A stretch of DNA of 34,588 nucleotides from Clostridiales bacterium (lineage in GTDB: Bacteria; Bacillota; Clostridia; Lachnospirales; Lachnospiraceae): the NCBI GenBank assembly GCA_020859965.1, contig JAJBVF010000453.1:1-34588 (forward strand), given 5' to 3'. How positions within the stretch are numbered: position 1 is the stretch's first letter; the number at the start of each line of letters is the position of its first letter. The notes under the pieces are model-generated. The model was not told the origin of the DNA and made no database searches. It was given only the letters and a program-made list of their open reading frames with translations. This document shows positions 1 through 6,660 of the stretch, in pieces. The translations under genes and the position numbers were made by a program.

Positions 1-50
1 TTTTATCATTTTATGGTTAAAGACTTAAAAAATATTTCTACTGCCGAAAT

Positions 51-91
51 CGAGCGGGAGGCTGTTTTTCGTAATAACTGCCTCCTGCCCG
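51..91. repeat. Dispersed palindromic repeat, copy A
   Basis: An imperfect inverted repeat lies about 100 bases beyond the stop of the minus-strand FN3 gene. Arm CGAGCGGGAGGC (51-62) pairs with GCCTCCTGCCCG (80-91), with one G-U pair and one mismatch. The loop contains TTTTTCG. Two related units lie at 33144-33216, near the other end of the window, sharing the ATCGRGC-GGA arm and a TTTCG loop. It may act as a transcript-end hairpin or be a small dispersed repeat. The repeat relationship is read by eye. Confidence 0.55.
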
Positions 92-188
92 CATGAGACG
101 GTAGTAAATCGCGAATTTTACATCGATTTTTGTGTTTGATTTTTTGCAGTTGTCATTTTCGCAGAAAACCAGCGTCTGAATAAGATGG

Positions 189-1274
189 TCACTTCGAAAT
201 CGTCACTTTTTTCCTGCTGCTCCAAGCGCTGTAATAATTCTTTCCGTTCACGGTTTTATAGGTCTGTATCCTCACGTAATAGGTCTTTCCTTTTGTCAGC
301 CCCGAAATCGTTTTGCTCTTTTTGGATGCTCCGGATACTTTTTTGATCCTACCGCCTGACATATCTTTTTTCGTAGAATACTGAATGATGTATCCGGACA
401 CACCAGAGGATTTCGTCCATTTCACCGTCATTTTTTTCGCGGAAGAACTAGTCACCTTTGTAAGGGATGTCCCTGACAGGCGAACAATATAAGAGCGCGT
501 GTAATCACTGACTTCTCCGGATCCGTGCGCCTGCACCCAGTATGTATATTTTTTCCCATTCTCTGCGGTGGTGCTTACATAACTGGTCGTAGACGCCTTA
601 TTGATCCTCTTGATACATTCTCCGTCGCCTATTTTCCGAAAGCCAGTGCTGCGAAAGATATAATATCCGTCCGCGTCCGCCACTTTATCCCAGGTGATTT
701 TAATCCCCTCATCCGTATTCGTCAATTTACACGACACATCCGCAGATGAGATTGCGACACTGTCCGGAATGACCACAAAGAACAGGTTGCTGCTGATATC
801 CGGGTCTTCTTTATCATAAAGATTCAGCGCACGGATATAGTCATAAATCCCATTGCTGTCCGGCGTCTGAGTCTCGGCGGTCACGGTAAAAGCGCTCTTG
901 AGGTCGCCGGCTCCGCCTCCTTCCATATAGTAAGCGTCGGATTCAGCCGTATCATCAATATCTCTGCCCGGCATATAAATGGTTTCCTGCCAATAGCAGC
1001 CGGGGAAAGAAATTTTCGTATCCTGTGTAAGAAGATAAATGGTAGTCGTTCTCAGCTCAGTCAGAGCAGACGCACTGGCTCCTCCGCCGCTTACAGTTTC
1101 CACTACTTCTCCTGTATAGACTTCACACTTAGCCGTAATAGTAGCCGCCGGAGCTTTTGAAAACTTGACTGTCACTCCGCCGTCCAGTGTCACCTTGGTC
1201 GCCGCCCCCGCGTGAAGAGAAAACAGGAACAGGCATAGCAACATTCCCACAACCATAGTTTTCATTTTTTTCAT
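189..1274 (-). CDS. Secreted FN3-domain protein, paralogue A
   Basis: A 361-residue exported protein. Residues 1-25 form a signal peptide (basic MKKMK start, hydrophobic core, AGAA cleavage region). Residues about 30-170 form an N-terminal region I do not recognise. Residues about 172-270 and 272-361 look like two fibronectin type III domains, with the typical ITWDKVADADGYYIF, GKKYTYWVQA and GKTYYVRIQTYK strands. The start follows a strong AAGGAGGATGA ribosome binding site. It has no LPXTG motif, transmembrane anchor or enzyme motif, so it is probably released or bound by other surface components. It is very similar to the protein at 2641-3714; the C-terminal halves are nearly identical and the N-terminal halves more diverged. 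The yyaC-like gene lies between the two paralogues on the opposite strand. Function is unknown; an adhesive or matrix role is inference only. Confidence 0.85.
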   Translation of the reverse strand: MKKMKTMVVGMLLCLFLFSLHAGAATKVTLDGGVTVKFSKAPAATITAKCEVYTGEVVETVSGGGASASALTELRTTTIYLLTQDTKISFPGCYWQETIYMPGRDIDDTAESDAYYMEGGGAGDLKSAFTVTAETQTPDSNGIYDYIRALNLYDKEDPDISSNLFFVVIPDSVAISSADVSCKLTNTDEGIKITWDKVADADGYYIFRSTGFRKIGDGECIKRINKASTTSYVSTTAENGKKYTYWVQAHGSGEVSDYTRSYIVRLSGTSLTKVTSSSAKKMTVKWTKSSGVSGYIIQYSTKKDMSGGRIKKVSGASKKSKTISGLTKGKTYYVRIQTYKTVNGKNYYSAWSSRKKVTISK

Positions 1275-1696
1275 AGTTCATCCTCCTTTTTCACGTAAAA
1301 CAGCAGAATCCCAGCCATTCGAAACATGCTGTATTTGCCTGCTGTTTCTATGATTTATATTATTTTAATCCTATCACAAAAGCTTTTCTGGTGCAACCTC
1401 CAAATCCGATTACTGCAGGAATACCACAGGCAGAATGAATATTTCCTTTCAAAACGGATAGAATGGAAAATGAAAGCAACAAATCTTTCGCACTATAAAA
1501 AACAGTTCAGCAGCAGCTTATGCTGCGCGCCGTATATCATATATGTTTCACCGGTGCCGCCAAAAGCCGTGCTGCGGGAAGGAACCAAAATGTCTGTGAT
1601 TGCTTCCATTTTGCACAAACCCGATTGCCGCATCCTGACGACTGCAGCTCCAAGGGCAAATTCTTTTCCCCGGAAACCGGAGGTGCTACTTCCTCA
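1275..1696. other. Gene-poor spacer upstream of yyaC-like gene
   Basis: No separate gene is convincing here. The reading frame of the downstream yyaC-like gene stays open back to 1326, but the encoded residues do not resemble any part of the YyaC family and no good ribosome binding site precedes the upstream start codons. The stretch next to 1275-1400 is AT-rich and probably holds the promoter for the minus-strand FN3 gene. I could not settle on -35 and -10 boxes. Confidence 0.4.
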
Positions 1697-1768
1697 GCCT
1701 CGCCCCGCACGCAGTGCATTGGAATGGGCGAGGCGGCGCTGGATATCCGGTGGATATCCGTTTAGCGC
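1697..1768. repeat. Two adjacent inverted repeats before yyaC
   Basis: Arm GCCTCGCCC (1697-1705) is perfectly complementary to GGGCGAGGC (1726-1734). Immediately after it, GCGCT (1736-1740) pairs with AGCGC (1764-1768) around two GGATATCC palindromes. The GC content is clearly higher than in the flanking sequence. The block ends about 40 bases before the preferred yyaC start, so it could be a leader structure or part of a small GC-rich repeat that inserted in front of the gene. Confidence 0.5.
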
Positions 1769-1808
1769 GGACCGAAGTGGAACAGAGACTGCCTCCGAAC
1801 CTCGCGAG

Positions 1809-2417
1809 ATGGCACTTCCTCTTTGTCCGGCGTTGCTTGCCCGGCTTCTGCGCGACGTATGGATCAGGGAAAGATCTTCCTTTGAAAATTCAACCTTTGC
1901 GGATTCAACCGCTCTTTCCGATGTCCGCGTTCCAAAGCCGGTCATTCTCTGCATCGGAACGGATCGAATCATCGGCGACAGCCTCGGTCCGCTCACAGGC
2001 AGCCTGTTGGAAAGACATGCAGGAAATGAGCCTGCACTTTCTGTCTATGGCACCCTGGACGCCACTGTACATGCCTGTAATCTGGCAGAAACTCTTATTC
2101 AGATCAAAAAAAAGCATCCCGGCAGCGTGGTGATCGCTGTGGATGCTTCTCTTGACAATGAAAATAAAGTCGGGTCCGTTCTTGTCCATCCCGGCAGTTT
2201 AAAACCGGGCATGGGTGTGAAGAAAGATCTGCCGGCTGTCGGTGATATCTCGATCACCGGAATCGCCGGTCTCCAGAACAGCCAGCCTTACCTCACTCTG
2301 CAGACTGCCCGCCTGTCTCTGATCATGACGATGGCCGAGCAGATCAGTACATGTATTCTGGAAGCATGCCGGTCACATCCTGTGTATGGCCGGAATCTTT
2401 CAGTTATATCAAAATAA
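1809..2417 (+). CDS. yyaC: YyaC-like sporulation protein (DUF1256)
   Basis: The C-terminal 155 residues match the YyaC family, a relative of the spore protease Gpr found in endospore formers. Signature stretches are VILCIGTDRIIGDSLGP, VYGTLDATVHACNL, VVIAVDASLDN and LKPGMGVKKDLPAVGDISITG. The family has about 200 residues. Starting at ATG 1809 gives 202 residues and about 47 residues before the VILCIGTDR motif, close to the Bacillus subtilis protein. The ribosome binding site is poor, and TTG 1833 is the only other nearby in-frame start. The frame is open upstream to 1326, so a longer product cannot be excluded. The exact biochemical role of YyaC is not established. It fits the spoIIA locus also present in this window. 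Confidence 0.8.
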   Translation: MALPLCPALLARLLRDVWIRERSSFENSTFADSTALSDVRVPKPVILCIGTDRIIGDSLGPLTGSLLERHAGNEPALSVYGTLDATVHACNLAETLIQIKKKHPGSVVIAVDASLDNENKVGSVLVHPGSLKPGMGVKKDLPAVGDISITGIAGLQNSQPYLTLQTARLSLIMTMAEQISTCILEACRSHPVYGRNLSVISK

Positions 2418-2466
2418 ATCACGGCTTACAAACACTGCATGCAGTATATCATATATCCATCAGCGA

Positions 2467-2503
2467 TTGTAATTAGCGTAAACGACATCCGTGCCTTCTT
2501 ATT
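2467..2503. repeat. Direct repeat flanking FN3 paralogue B, copy 1
   Basis: This 37-base segment matches 3739-3775 in the same orientation at 32 of 37 positions by my count. The two copies bracket the FN3 gene at 2641-3714 together with its terminator. The copy at 3739 is the natural downstream flank of recR, so this copy is probably the duplicated one. The arrangement suggests that the FN3 unit arrived by insertion or recombination. Confidence 0.55.
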
Positions 2504-2534
2504 CATTTATTTTCACTTCCAGGAGCAGATCCGA

Positions 2535-2566
2535 CCAAAAAAGAACAGCCGGTTAAGGCTGTTCTT
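2535..2566 (-). terminator. Rho-independent terminator of FN3 gene B
   Basis: On the minus strand AAGAACAGCC, a six-base loop and GGCTGTTCTT form a perfect 10-bp stem (2541-2566), followed by a run of T residues (A run at 2537-2542 on the plus strand). It lies 75 bases past the stop of the gene ending at 2641. There is no comparable T run on the plus strand, so it is not a good terminator for yyaC. Confidence 0.85.
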
Positions 2567-2640
2567 CTACACATTGACTCATCATTTTTCTGTTTATTTG
2601 CTTTACCCATTGCCCAAAGTCAACAGACTTTCTGCTTCTA

Positions 2641-3714
2641 TTACTTTGAAATCTTCACTTTTTTCTTACTGCTCCATGCGCTGTAATAATTCTTTCCGCT
2701 CACAGTTTTATAGGTCCGTATCCTCACGTAATAGGTCTTTCCCTTTGTCAGCTCCGAAATTGTTTTACTCTTTTTGGACGCTCCGGCTACTTTTTTGGTC
2801 TTACTGTTTGACATATCTTTATTCGTAGAATACTGAATCTGGTATCCGGAGACACCGGACGATTTCGTCCATTTTACCGTCATCTTTTTCGCGGAAGAAC
2901 TTGTCACTTTTGAAATGGATGTCCCGGCAAGGCGAACAATATAAGAGCGCGTGTAATCACTGACTTCTCCGGATCCGTGCGCCTGCACCCAGTATGTATA
3001 TTTTTTTCCATTCTCTGCGGTAGTGCTTACATAGCTGGTCGTAGATGCTTTATTGATCCTCTTGATGCATTCGCCATCACCTATTTTCCGAAAACCGGTG
3101 CCGCGGAAGATATAATATCCGTCCGCGTCCGCCACTTTATCCCAAGTGACTTTAATCCCCTCAGCCGTATTCGTCAACGTACATGACACATCCGCGGATG
3201 AGATCGCGACACTGTCCGGCACGACCACAAAGAAAAGATTACTGCTGATATCCGAGTCTTCTTTGTCACAAATATTAAGCGCATCGATATAATCATAAAT
3301 TCCGTCGTTACCCGGCGTCTGGGGCTCAACAGTCACGGTATAGGCACTTTTGATGTCACCGCTTCCTTCTGATTCTATATAATATGCGTCAGATTCTGCC
3401 GAATCATCCATATATTTTCCAGACAAATAACCGGTTACATTCCAATAACAGCCGGGAAAAGAAATCTTTGTACCCTGTGTAAGAAGGTAAATAGTGGTCG
3501 TTTTCATCTCGGTCAAAGCCGCTGCACCACATGTATGTTCCTCTATCTCTCCTGTATAAACTTCACACTTAGCCGTAATAGTAGCCGCCGGGGCTTTGGA
3601 AAACTTGACTGTCACTCCGCCGTCCAGTGTCACCTTGGCCGCCGCCCCTGCGTGAAGAGAAAACAGGAACAGGCATAGCAGCATTCCCACAACCGTAACT
3701 TTCATTTTTTTCAT
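2641..3714 (-). CDS. Secreted FN3-domain protein, paralogue B
   Basis: A 357-residue exported protein and the sister of the protein at 189-1274. It has the same signal peptide (residues 1-25, ending HAGAA), the same unrecognised N-terminal region with conserved cysteines in TAKCEVY and FPGCYW, and two C-terminal FN3-like domains (about 168-266 and 268-357). An AAGGAGGATGA ribosome binding site precedes the ATG. The main differences are the segment around residues 55-70 (shorter here) and scattered substitutions at residues 95-150. It sits between recR and its own strong terminator and is flanked by 37-base direct repeats, so it is probably transcribed as a separate unit. No catalytic motif is seen; a surface or extracellular role is inferred from the signal peptide and FN3 domains. 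Confidence 0.85.
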   Translation of the reverse strand: MKKMKVTVVGMLLCLFLFSLHAGAAAKVTLDGGVTVKFSKAPAATITAKCEVYTGEIEEHTCGAAALTEMKTTTIYLLTQGTKISFPGCYWNVTGYLSGKYMDDSAESDAYYIESEGSGDIKSAYTVTVEPQTPGNDGIYDYIDALNICDKEDSDISSNLFFVVVPDSVAISSADVSCTLTNTAEGIKVTWDKVADADGYYIFRGTGFRKIGDGECIKRINKASTTSYVSTTAENGKKYTYWVQAHGSGEVSDYTRSYIVRLAGTSISKVTSSSAKKMTVKWTKSSGVSGYQIQYSTNKDMSNSKTKKVAGASKKSKTISELTKGKTYYVRIRTYKTVSGKNYYSAWSSKKKVKISK

Positions 3715-3738
3715 AACTCATCCTCCTTTTTCTTTCTT

Positions 3739-3775
3739 TTGTAGTTATCGTAAAAGGCATCCATGCCTTCTTATA
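3739..3775. repeat. Direct repeat flanking FN3 paralogue B, copy 2
   Basis: This is the partner of 2467-2503. It contains the small recR terminator hairpin (3754-3769), which in copy 1 is degraded by substitutions. This suggests that copy 2 is the original. Confidence 0.55.
3750..3770 (-). terminator. Terminator after recR
   Basis: AAGGCAT and ATGCCTT (3754-3769) form a short perfect stem nine bases after the recR stop. On the minus strand it is followed by TTTTAC. The stem is short, so termination may be partial and allow some read-through into the FN3 gene. Confidence 0.55.
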
Positions 3776-3778
3776 TTC

Positions 3779-4375
3779 TCAAAGTTCCACGCGTCCTTCC
3801 AGCGCACGCAGCAGGGTCATTTCGTCGATATATTCCAGATCACCGCCCACCGGCACGCCGCTGGCGATACGGGTCACTTTGATCCCGGTCGGTTTAATCA
3901 GCTTGCTGATGTACATCGCGGTCGTCTCTCCTTCCAGGCTGGAATTCGTCGCAATGATGACCTCATCCACGTCTCCCTGGAGGCGCTGAATCAATTCCTT
4001 CAGGCGGATATCGCCCGGCCCGACGCCCAGCATCGGCGAGATTGCCCCGTGCAGTACATGATAAACGCCCTCGTATTTTCCGGTCTTTTCATATGCCGCA
4101 AGATCCCGGGTCGTCTCTACTACCATGATCGTCTTCTTATCCCGCGCCGGGTTTGCACAGATCGGGCAGATTTCCTGATCTGTCAAAGTACAGCATTCTT
4201 TGCAGTAACGGACATTTTCCCGCGCATCCGTGATTGCGCCCGTAAGCTGCTCCACACGTTCTTTCGGCATGTGTATGATATGAAAGGCCAGGCGCTGCGC
4301 AGATTTATTTCCTATCCCAGGCAGCGCCGACAGCTCTTCGATCAGCTTTGACATTCGCTTTCCATAATAATCCAT
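3779..4375 (-). CDS. recR: Recombination mediator protein RecR
   Basis: A 198-residue RecR, the usual length. RecR works with RecF and RecO to load RecA at single-stranded gaps. Visible features in order: the helix-hairpin-helix [16 protein letters not shown] (residues about 18-33), a four-cysteine zinc finger ([16 protein letters not shown], about 58-73), and the Toprim domain with [21 protein letters not shown] and the Walker-like [14 protein letters not shown] near the C-terminus. Its ATG shares its A with the TGA of the upstream ybaB gene (TGATG), so the two are translationally coupled. In many Firmicutes dnaX precedes this pair, but here the upstream neighbour is a non-coding region and dnaX is absent from the window. 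Confidence 0.97.
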   Translation of the reverse strand: MDYYGKRMSKLIEELSALPGIGNKSAQRLAFHIIHMPKERVEQLTGAITDARENVRYCKECCTLTDQEICPICANPARDKKTIMVVETTRDLAAYEKTGKYEGVYHVLHGAISPMLGVGPGDIRLKELIQRLQGDVDEVIIATNSSLEGETTAMYISKLIKPTGIKVTRIASGVPVGGDLEYIDEMTLLRALEGRVEL

Positions 4376-4725
4376 CAGAATCCGAATCCTCCAAGACCGT
4401 TCATGCCGCCGGTCAGCTTCGACATACTGGCCGCAGCTGCCTCTTCTACCTGACGAAGCGCCTCATTTGTCGCTGCCACGATCAGATCTTCCAGCATCTC
4501 AATGTCGTCCGGATCTACGACTTCCTCAGAAAGCTTCACCTTTGTCACTTCTCTCTTGCCGGAAATTGTCACTTCCACAGCGCCGCCGCCTGCGGCTGCC
4601 GTAAATTCTTTCTCCTCCAGTGCTTTCTGGTTCTCCTCCATCTGCTTCTGCATCTTCTGTGCCTGCTTCATCAGATTGTTCATATTGCCGGGCATCCCGC
4701 CCTGAAAACCGCCACGCTTTGCCAT
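4375..4725 (-). CDS. ybaB: YbaB/EbfC nucleoid-associated protein
   Basis: A 116-residue member of the YbaB/EbfC family of small dimeric DNA-binding proteins encoded next to recR in most bacteria. The N-terminus is glycine- and methionine-rich ([19 protein letters not shown]). It is followed by the characteristic long helix ([18 protein letters not shown]), the beta region with [15 protein letters not shown], the conserved [17 protein letters not shown] segment, and a glycine-rich tail. An AAGGAGAG ribosome binding site lies seven bases before the ATG. It is co-transcribed with recR. No single promoter could be chosen in the AT-rich upstream stretch (4726-4850), which holds no other gene. Confidence 0.95.
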   Translation of the reverse strand: MAKRGGFQGGMPGNMNNLMKQAQKMQKQMEENQKALEEKEFTAAAGGGAVEVTISGKREVTKVKLSEEVVDPDDIEMLEDLIVAATNEALRQVEEAAAASMSKLTGGMNGLGGFGF

Positions 4726-4859
4726 AATTCGTCTCTCCTTATTTTTTCGTTTTCCCAGATCTCATTGAAGTATCTGTTTTTGCGTTGTTCCCATTCTACT
4801 ATAAAATGATCCAATTTACCACCCTGATTTTACTGTAAAAGCGTTGTCAATGGACTGGC

Positions 4860-4997
4860 TCGTGACACGCTTGCGTGTCTTAGAGACAGTACATTAGACA
4901 ACCCAACCGGTATGAACAAGTAGGGCGGCAGCCCGGATTGTGAATACCGGTGGTGATTGCAAGAGTTCGAAGCACGAAGCAATCAGCTTTTACAAGC
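4860..4997 (+). ncRNA. Structured RNA unit, TnpB right-end-like
   Basis: This stretch has no open reading frame but contains five nested or consecutive perfect helices. GACACGC/GCGTGTC is at 4864-4879. ACCGGTAT (4906-4913) pairs with ATACCGGT (4944-4951) around GGGC/GCCC (4923-4934). TGATTGC (4954-4960) pairs with GCAATCA (4979-4985), extended inside by TTCG/CGAA. GCTT/AAGC is at 4986-4997. The order, and phrases such as GTGAATACCGG and GAAGCACGAAGCAATCAGC, resemble the right end (omega or right-end RNA) of IS200/IS605-type TnpB elements as I remember them. No tnpB or tnpA is nearby, so it would be a relic or a non-autonomous element. The structure is seen directly; the family assignment is inference. 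Confidence 0.55.
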
Positions 4998-5050
4998 AGT
5001 AATGCCAGCATATCCGGGAATTAGCTTTTGAAGACCAGTCTATAAATCGC

Positions 5051-5078
5051 TTGAAATCATTCTCAATATGTATATAAT
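5051..5078 (+). promoter_or_regulatory. Promoter of malic enzyme gene
   Basis: A -35 box TTGAAA (5051-5056), a 16-base spacer and a perfect -10 box TATAAT (5073-5078). Transcription would begin near 5085, giving an untranslated leader of about 200 bases. The -35 box begins 53 bases downstream of the last helix of the structured RNA unit. Confidence 0.75.
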
Positions 5079-5086
5079 GATACGGG

Positions 5087-5263
5087 GGAGTGAAAGTCAG
5101 GAAGGAAACGGTCCTTGCCCTGATCTGTTCAACGCACGCTGGAAGAAAAACACCCCGCCGCCAGATCATGAGAAAATAATGGAACGCTTTCACTCCGGAA
5201 AAAATGCCAGGATATACAAAACAGAGAGATTCTGGTGCAAAACCGAAGTCAAATATCCCAGAA
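5087..5263 (+). promoter_or_regulatory. Structured 5' leader, candidate riboswitch
   Basis: The transcript begins with GGAGTGAAAG (5087-5096), perfectly complementary to CTTTCACTCC (5187-5196), which closes a 110-nt domain. Inside it, TCAGG+AAGGA (5097-5106) pairs with TCCTT..CCTGA (5112-5123). GTTC (5127-5130) pairs with GAAC (5182-5185), and CTGG (5139-5142) with CCAG (5161-5164). Downstream, two mutually exclusive helices share bases: GGATAT (5210-5215)/ATATCC (5253-5258) and TTCTGG (5230-5235)/CCAGAA (5258-5263). The second ends five bases before the AGGAGG ribosome binding site. This closed-domain-plus-switch layout is riboswitch-like. I do not recognise it as a known class, and the ligand is unknown. 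Confidence 0.6.
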
Positions 5264-5285
5264 CAGTAGGAGGTACAGTCCAATC

Positions 5286-6458
5286 ATGGATTACGCAAAA
5301 GAATCACTGAAGATGCACTATGACCTGAAAGGAAAAATCGAGATTACATCCCGCGCGGCGGTAGACTCAAAGGATGCCCTGAGCCTTGCCTATACCCCCG
5401 GTGTGGCAGAGCCCTGCCTGGAAATACAGCGCGATCCGATGAAAAGCTATGAGCTGACCCGGCGCTGGAATACGGTAGCGGTCGTTACCGATGGTACGGC
5501 TGTCCTCGGTCTTGGCGACATCGGACCGGAAGCAGGCATGCCGGTCATGGAAGGAAAATGCGTCCTGTTTAAGGCCTTTGGAGACGTAGATGCGATTCCG
5601 CTGTGCATCCGCAGCAAAGACGTGGACGATATTGTAAATACCGTTGCACTGCTAGCGGGCAGCTTTGGCGGTATCAATCTGGAAGATATTTCCGCACCGC
5701 GCTGCTTTGAAATAGAGAAAAAGCTGAAAGAGCGCTGCGATATTCCCATTTTCCATGACGACCAGCACGGAACGGCGGTCATCACGCTGGCCGGTATCAT
5801 CAATGCTCTGAAAGTCGTCGGAAAGAAACTCGATGAGATAAAAATTGTCACTTCCGGAGCCGGAGCCGCAGGAATTGCGATCATACGGCTTCTGATGTCC
5901 ATGGGATTGAAAAATGTAATTATGACCGATCGCCAGGGAGCGATCTATGAAGGCAGAGACGGCCTGAATCCGATCAAGATGGAAATGGCAAAGATCACGA
6001 ACTTCAACCATGAAAAAGGACGCCTTGCAGATGTGATCAAAGGAGCCGATGTCTTTATCGGCGTTTCCGCTCCCGGCACACTGACTGCAGATATGGTTCG
6101 CACGATGGCAAAAGATCCGATCATCTTTGCCTGCGCAAACCCCACGCCTGAAATCTTCCCCGACGAAGCGAAAGCAGCAGGAGCGGCCGTAGTCTCGACC
6201 GGACGTTCCGACTATCCGAATCAGGTCAACAATGTGCTCTGCTTCCCGGGACTGTTCCGCGGAGCGCTCGATGTGCGGGCTTCTGATATCAATGACGAGA
6301 TGAAAGTAGCGGCTGCATACGCACTTGCAGGTCTGGTGAGCGACGACGAATTGAATGCCGAGTACATTCTTCCGCCGGCATTTGATCCGCGAGTGAAGGA
6401 AGCCGTATCAAAGGCAGTCGCAGAAGCGGCAAGAAAGAGCGGAGTCGCAAGGATATAA
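5286..6458 (+). CDS. Malic enzyme (NAD(P)-dependent malate dehydrogenase, decarboxylating)
   Basis: A 390-residue short-form bacterial malic enzyme, converting malate to pyruvate and CO2 with reduction of NAD(P). The ATG at 5286 (MDYAKESLK) is chosen because this is the usual family N-terminus and an AGGAGG site lies 12 bases upstream. The frame extends 17 codons further up, through the leader, without a good site. Domains: malic N-terminal domain with LAYTPGVAEPC (about 34-44), LGDIGPEAGMPVMEGK and VLFKAFGDVDAIP; metal-binding FHDDQHGTAV; Rossmann domain with VTSGAGAAGIAI; then FACANPTPE and STGRSDYPNQVNNVLCFPG. It is monocistronic, between its own promoter and terminator, and preceded by a long structured leader that probably controls it. 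Cofactor preference cannot be read from the sequence with confidence. Confidence 0.95.
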   Translation: MDYAKESLKMHYDLKGKIEITSRAAVDSKDALSLAYTPGVAEPCLEIQRDPMKSYELTRRWNTVAVVTDGTAVLGLGDIGPEAGMPVMEGKCVLFKAFGDVDAIPLCIRSKDVDDIVNTVALLAGSFGGINLEDISAPRCFEIEKKLKERCDIPIFHDDQHGTAVITLAGIINALKVVGKKLDEIKIVTSGAGAAGIAIIRLLMSMGLKNVIMTDRQGAIYEGRDGLNPIKMEMAKITNFNHEKGRLADVIKGADVFIGVSAPGTLTADMVRTMAKDPIIFACANPTPEIFPDEAKAAGAAVVSTGRSDYPNQVNNVLCFPGLFRGALDVRASDINDEMKVAAAYALAGLVSDDELNAEYILPPAFDPRVKEAVSKAVAEAARKSGVARI

Positions 6459-6499
6459 GGCTAAGTGGTATCGTGCCATTTTGTCGTTCAAAGTATAGC

Positions 6500-6535
6500 A
6501 AAGACCGTCGCAGCAAGCTGCCGGCGGTCTTTTTA
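6500..6535 (+). terminator. Terminator of malic enzyme gene
   Basis: AAGACCG and CGGTCTT flank an inner CAGC/GCTG stem, followed by TTTTT (about 6501-6534). It lies about 40 bases past the stop. The A-rich 5' side makes it potentially bidirectional, but the opposing operon ends 126 bases further on. Confidence 0.85.
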
Positions 6536-6660
6536 CACGCAGGAAAACCAGCAGCTCATCTTCCGGCATCCTGTAGCTTCTTTTATATTTAGTGGTGCCT
6601 GCAAAGCAGGCATGAGAGTTTATTTTTCGGAATGCAGTACACATCATGCGAGACGAATTT

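Noticed and set aside
1326-1808. N-terminal extension of the yyaC-like frame
   Set aside because: The encoded residues do not resemble the family, contain the inverted-repeat block and lack a ribosome site; treated as chance open frame.
2552-2566. Terminator for yyaC on the plus strand
   Set aside because: The hairpin is followed by CTACAC, not a T run, on the plus strand; it serves the minus-strand FN3 gene.
4832-4844. TTTTACTGTAAAA palindrome, with a similar core at about 25207-25217
   Set aside because: The shared 11-base core could be an operator, but the two places have unrelated neighbours and A/T-rich palindromes of this size occur by chance.
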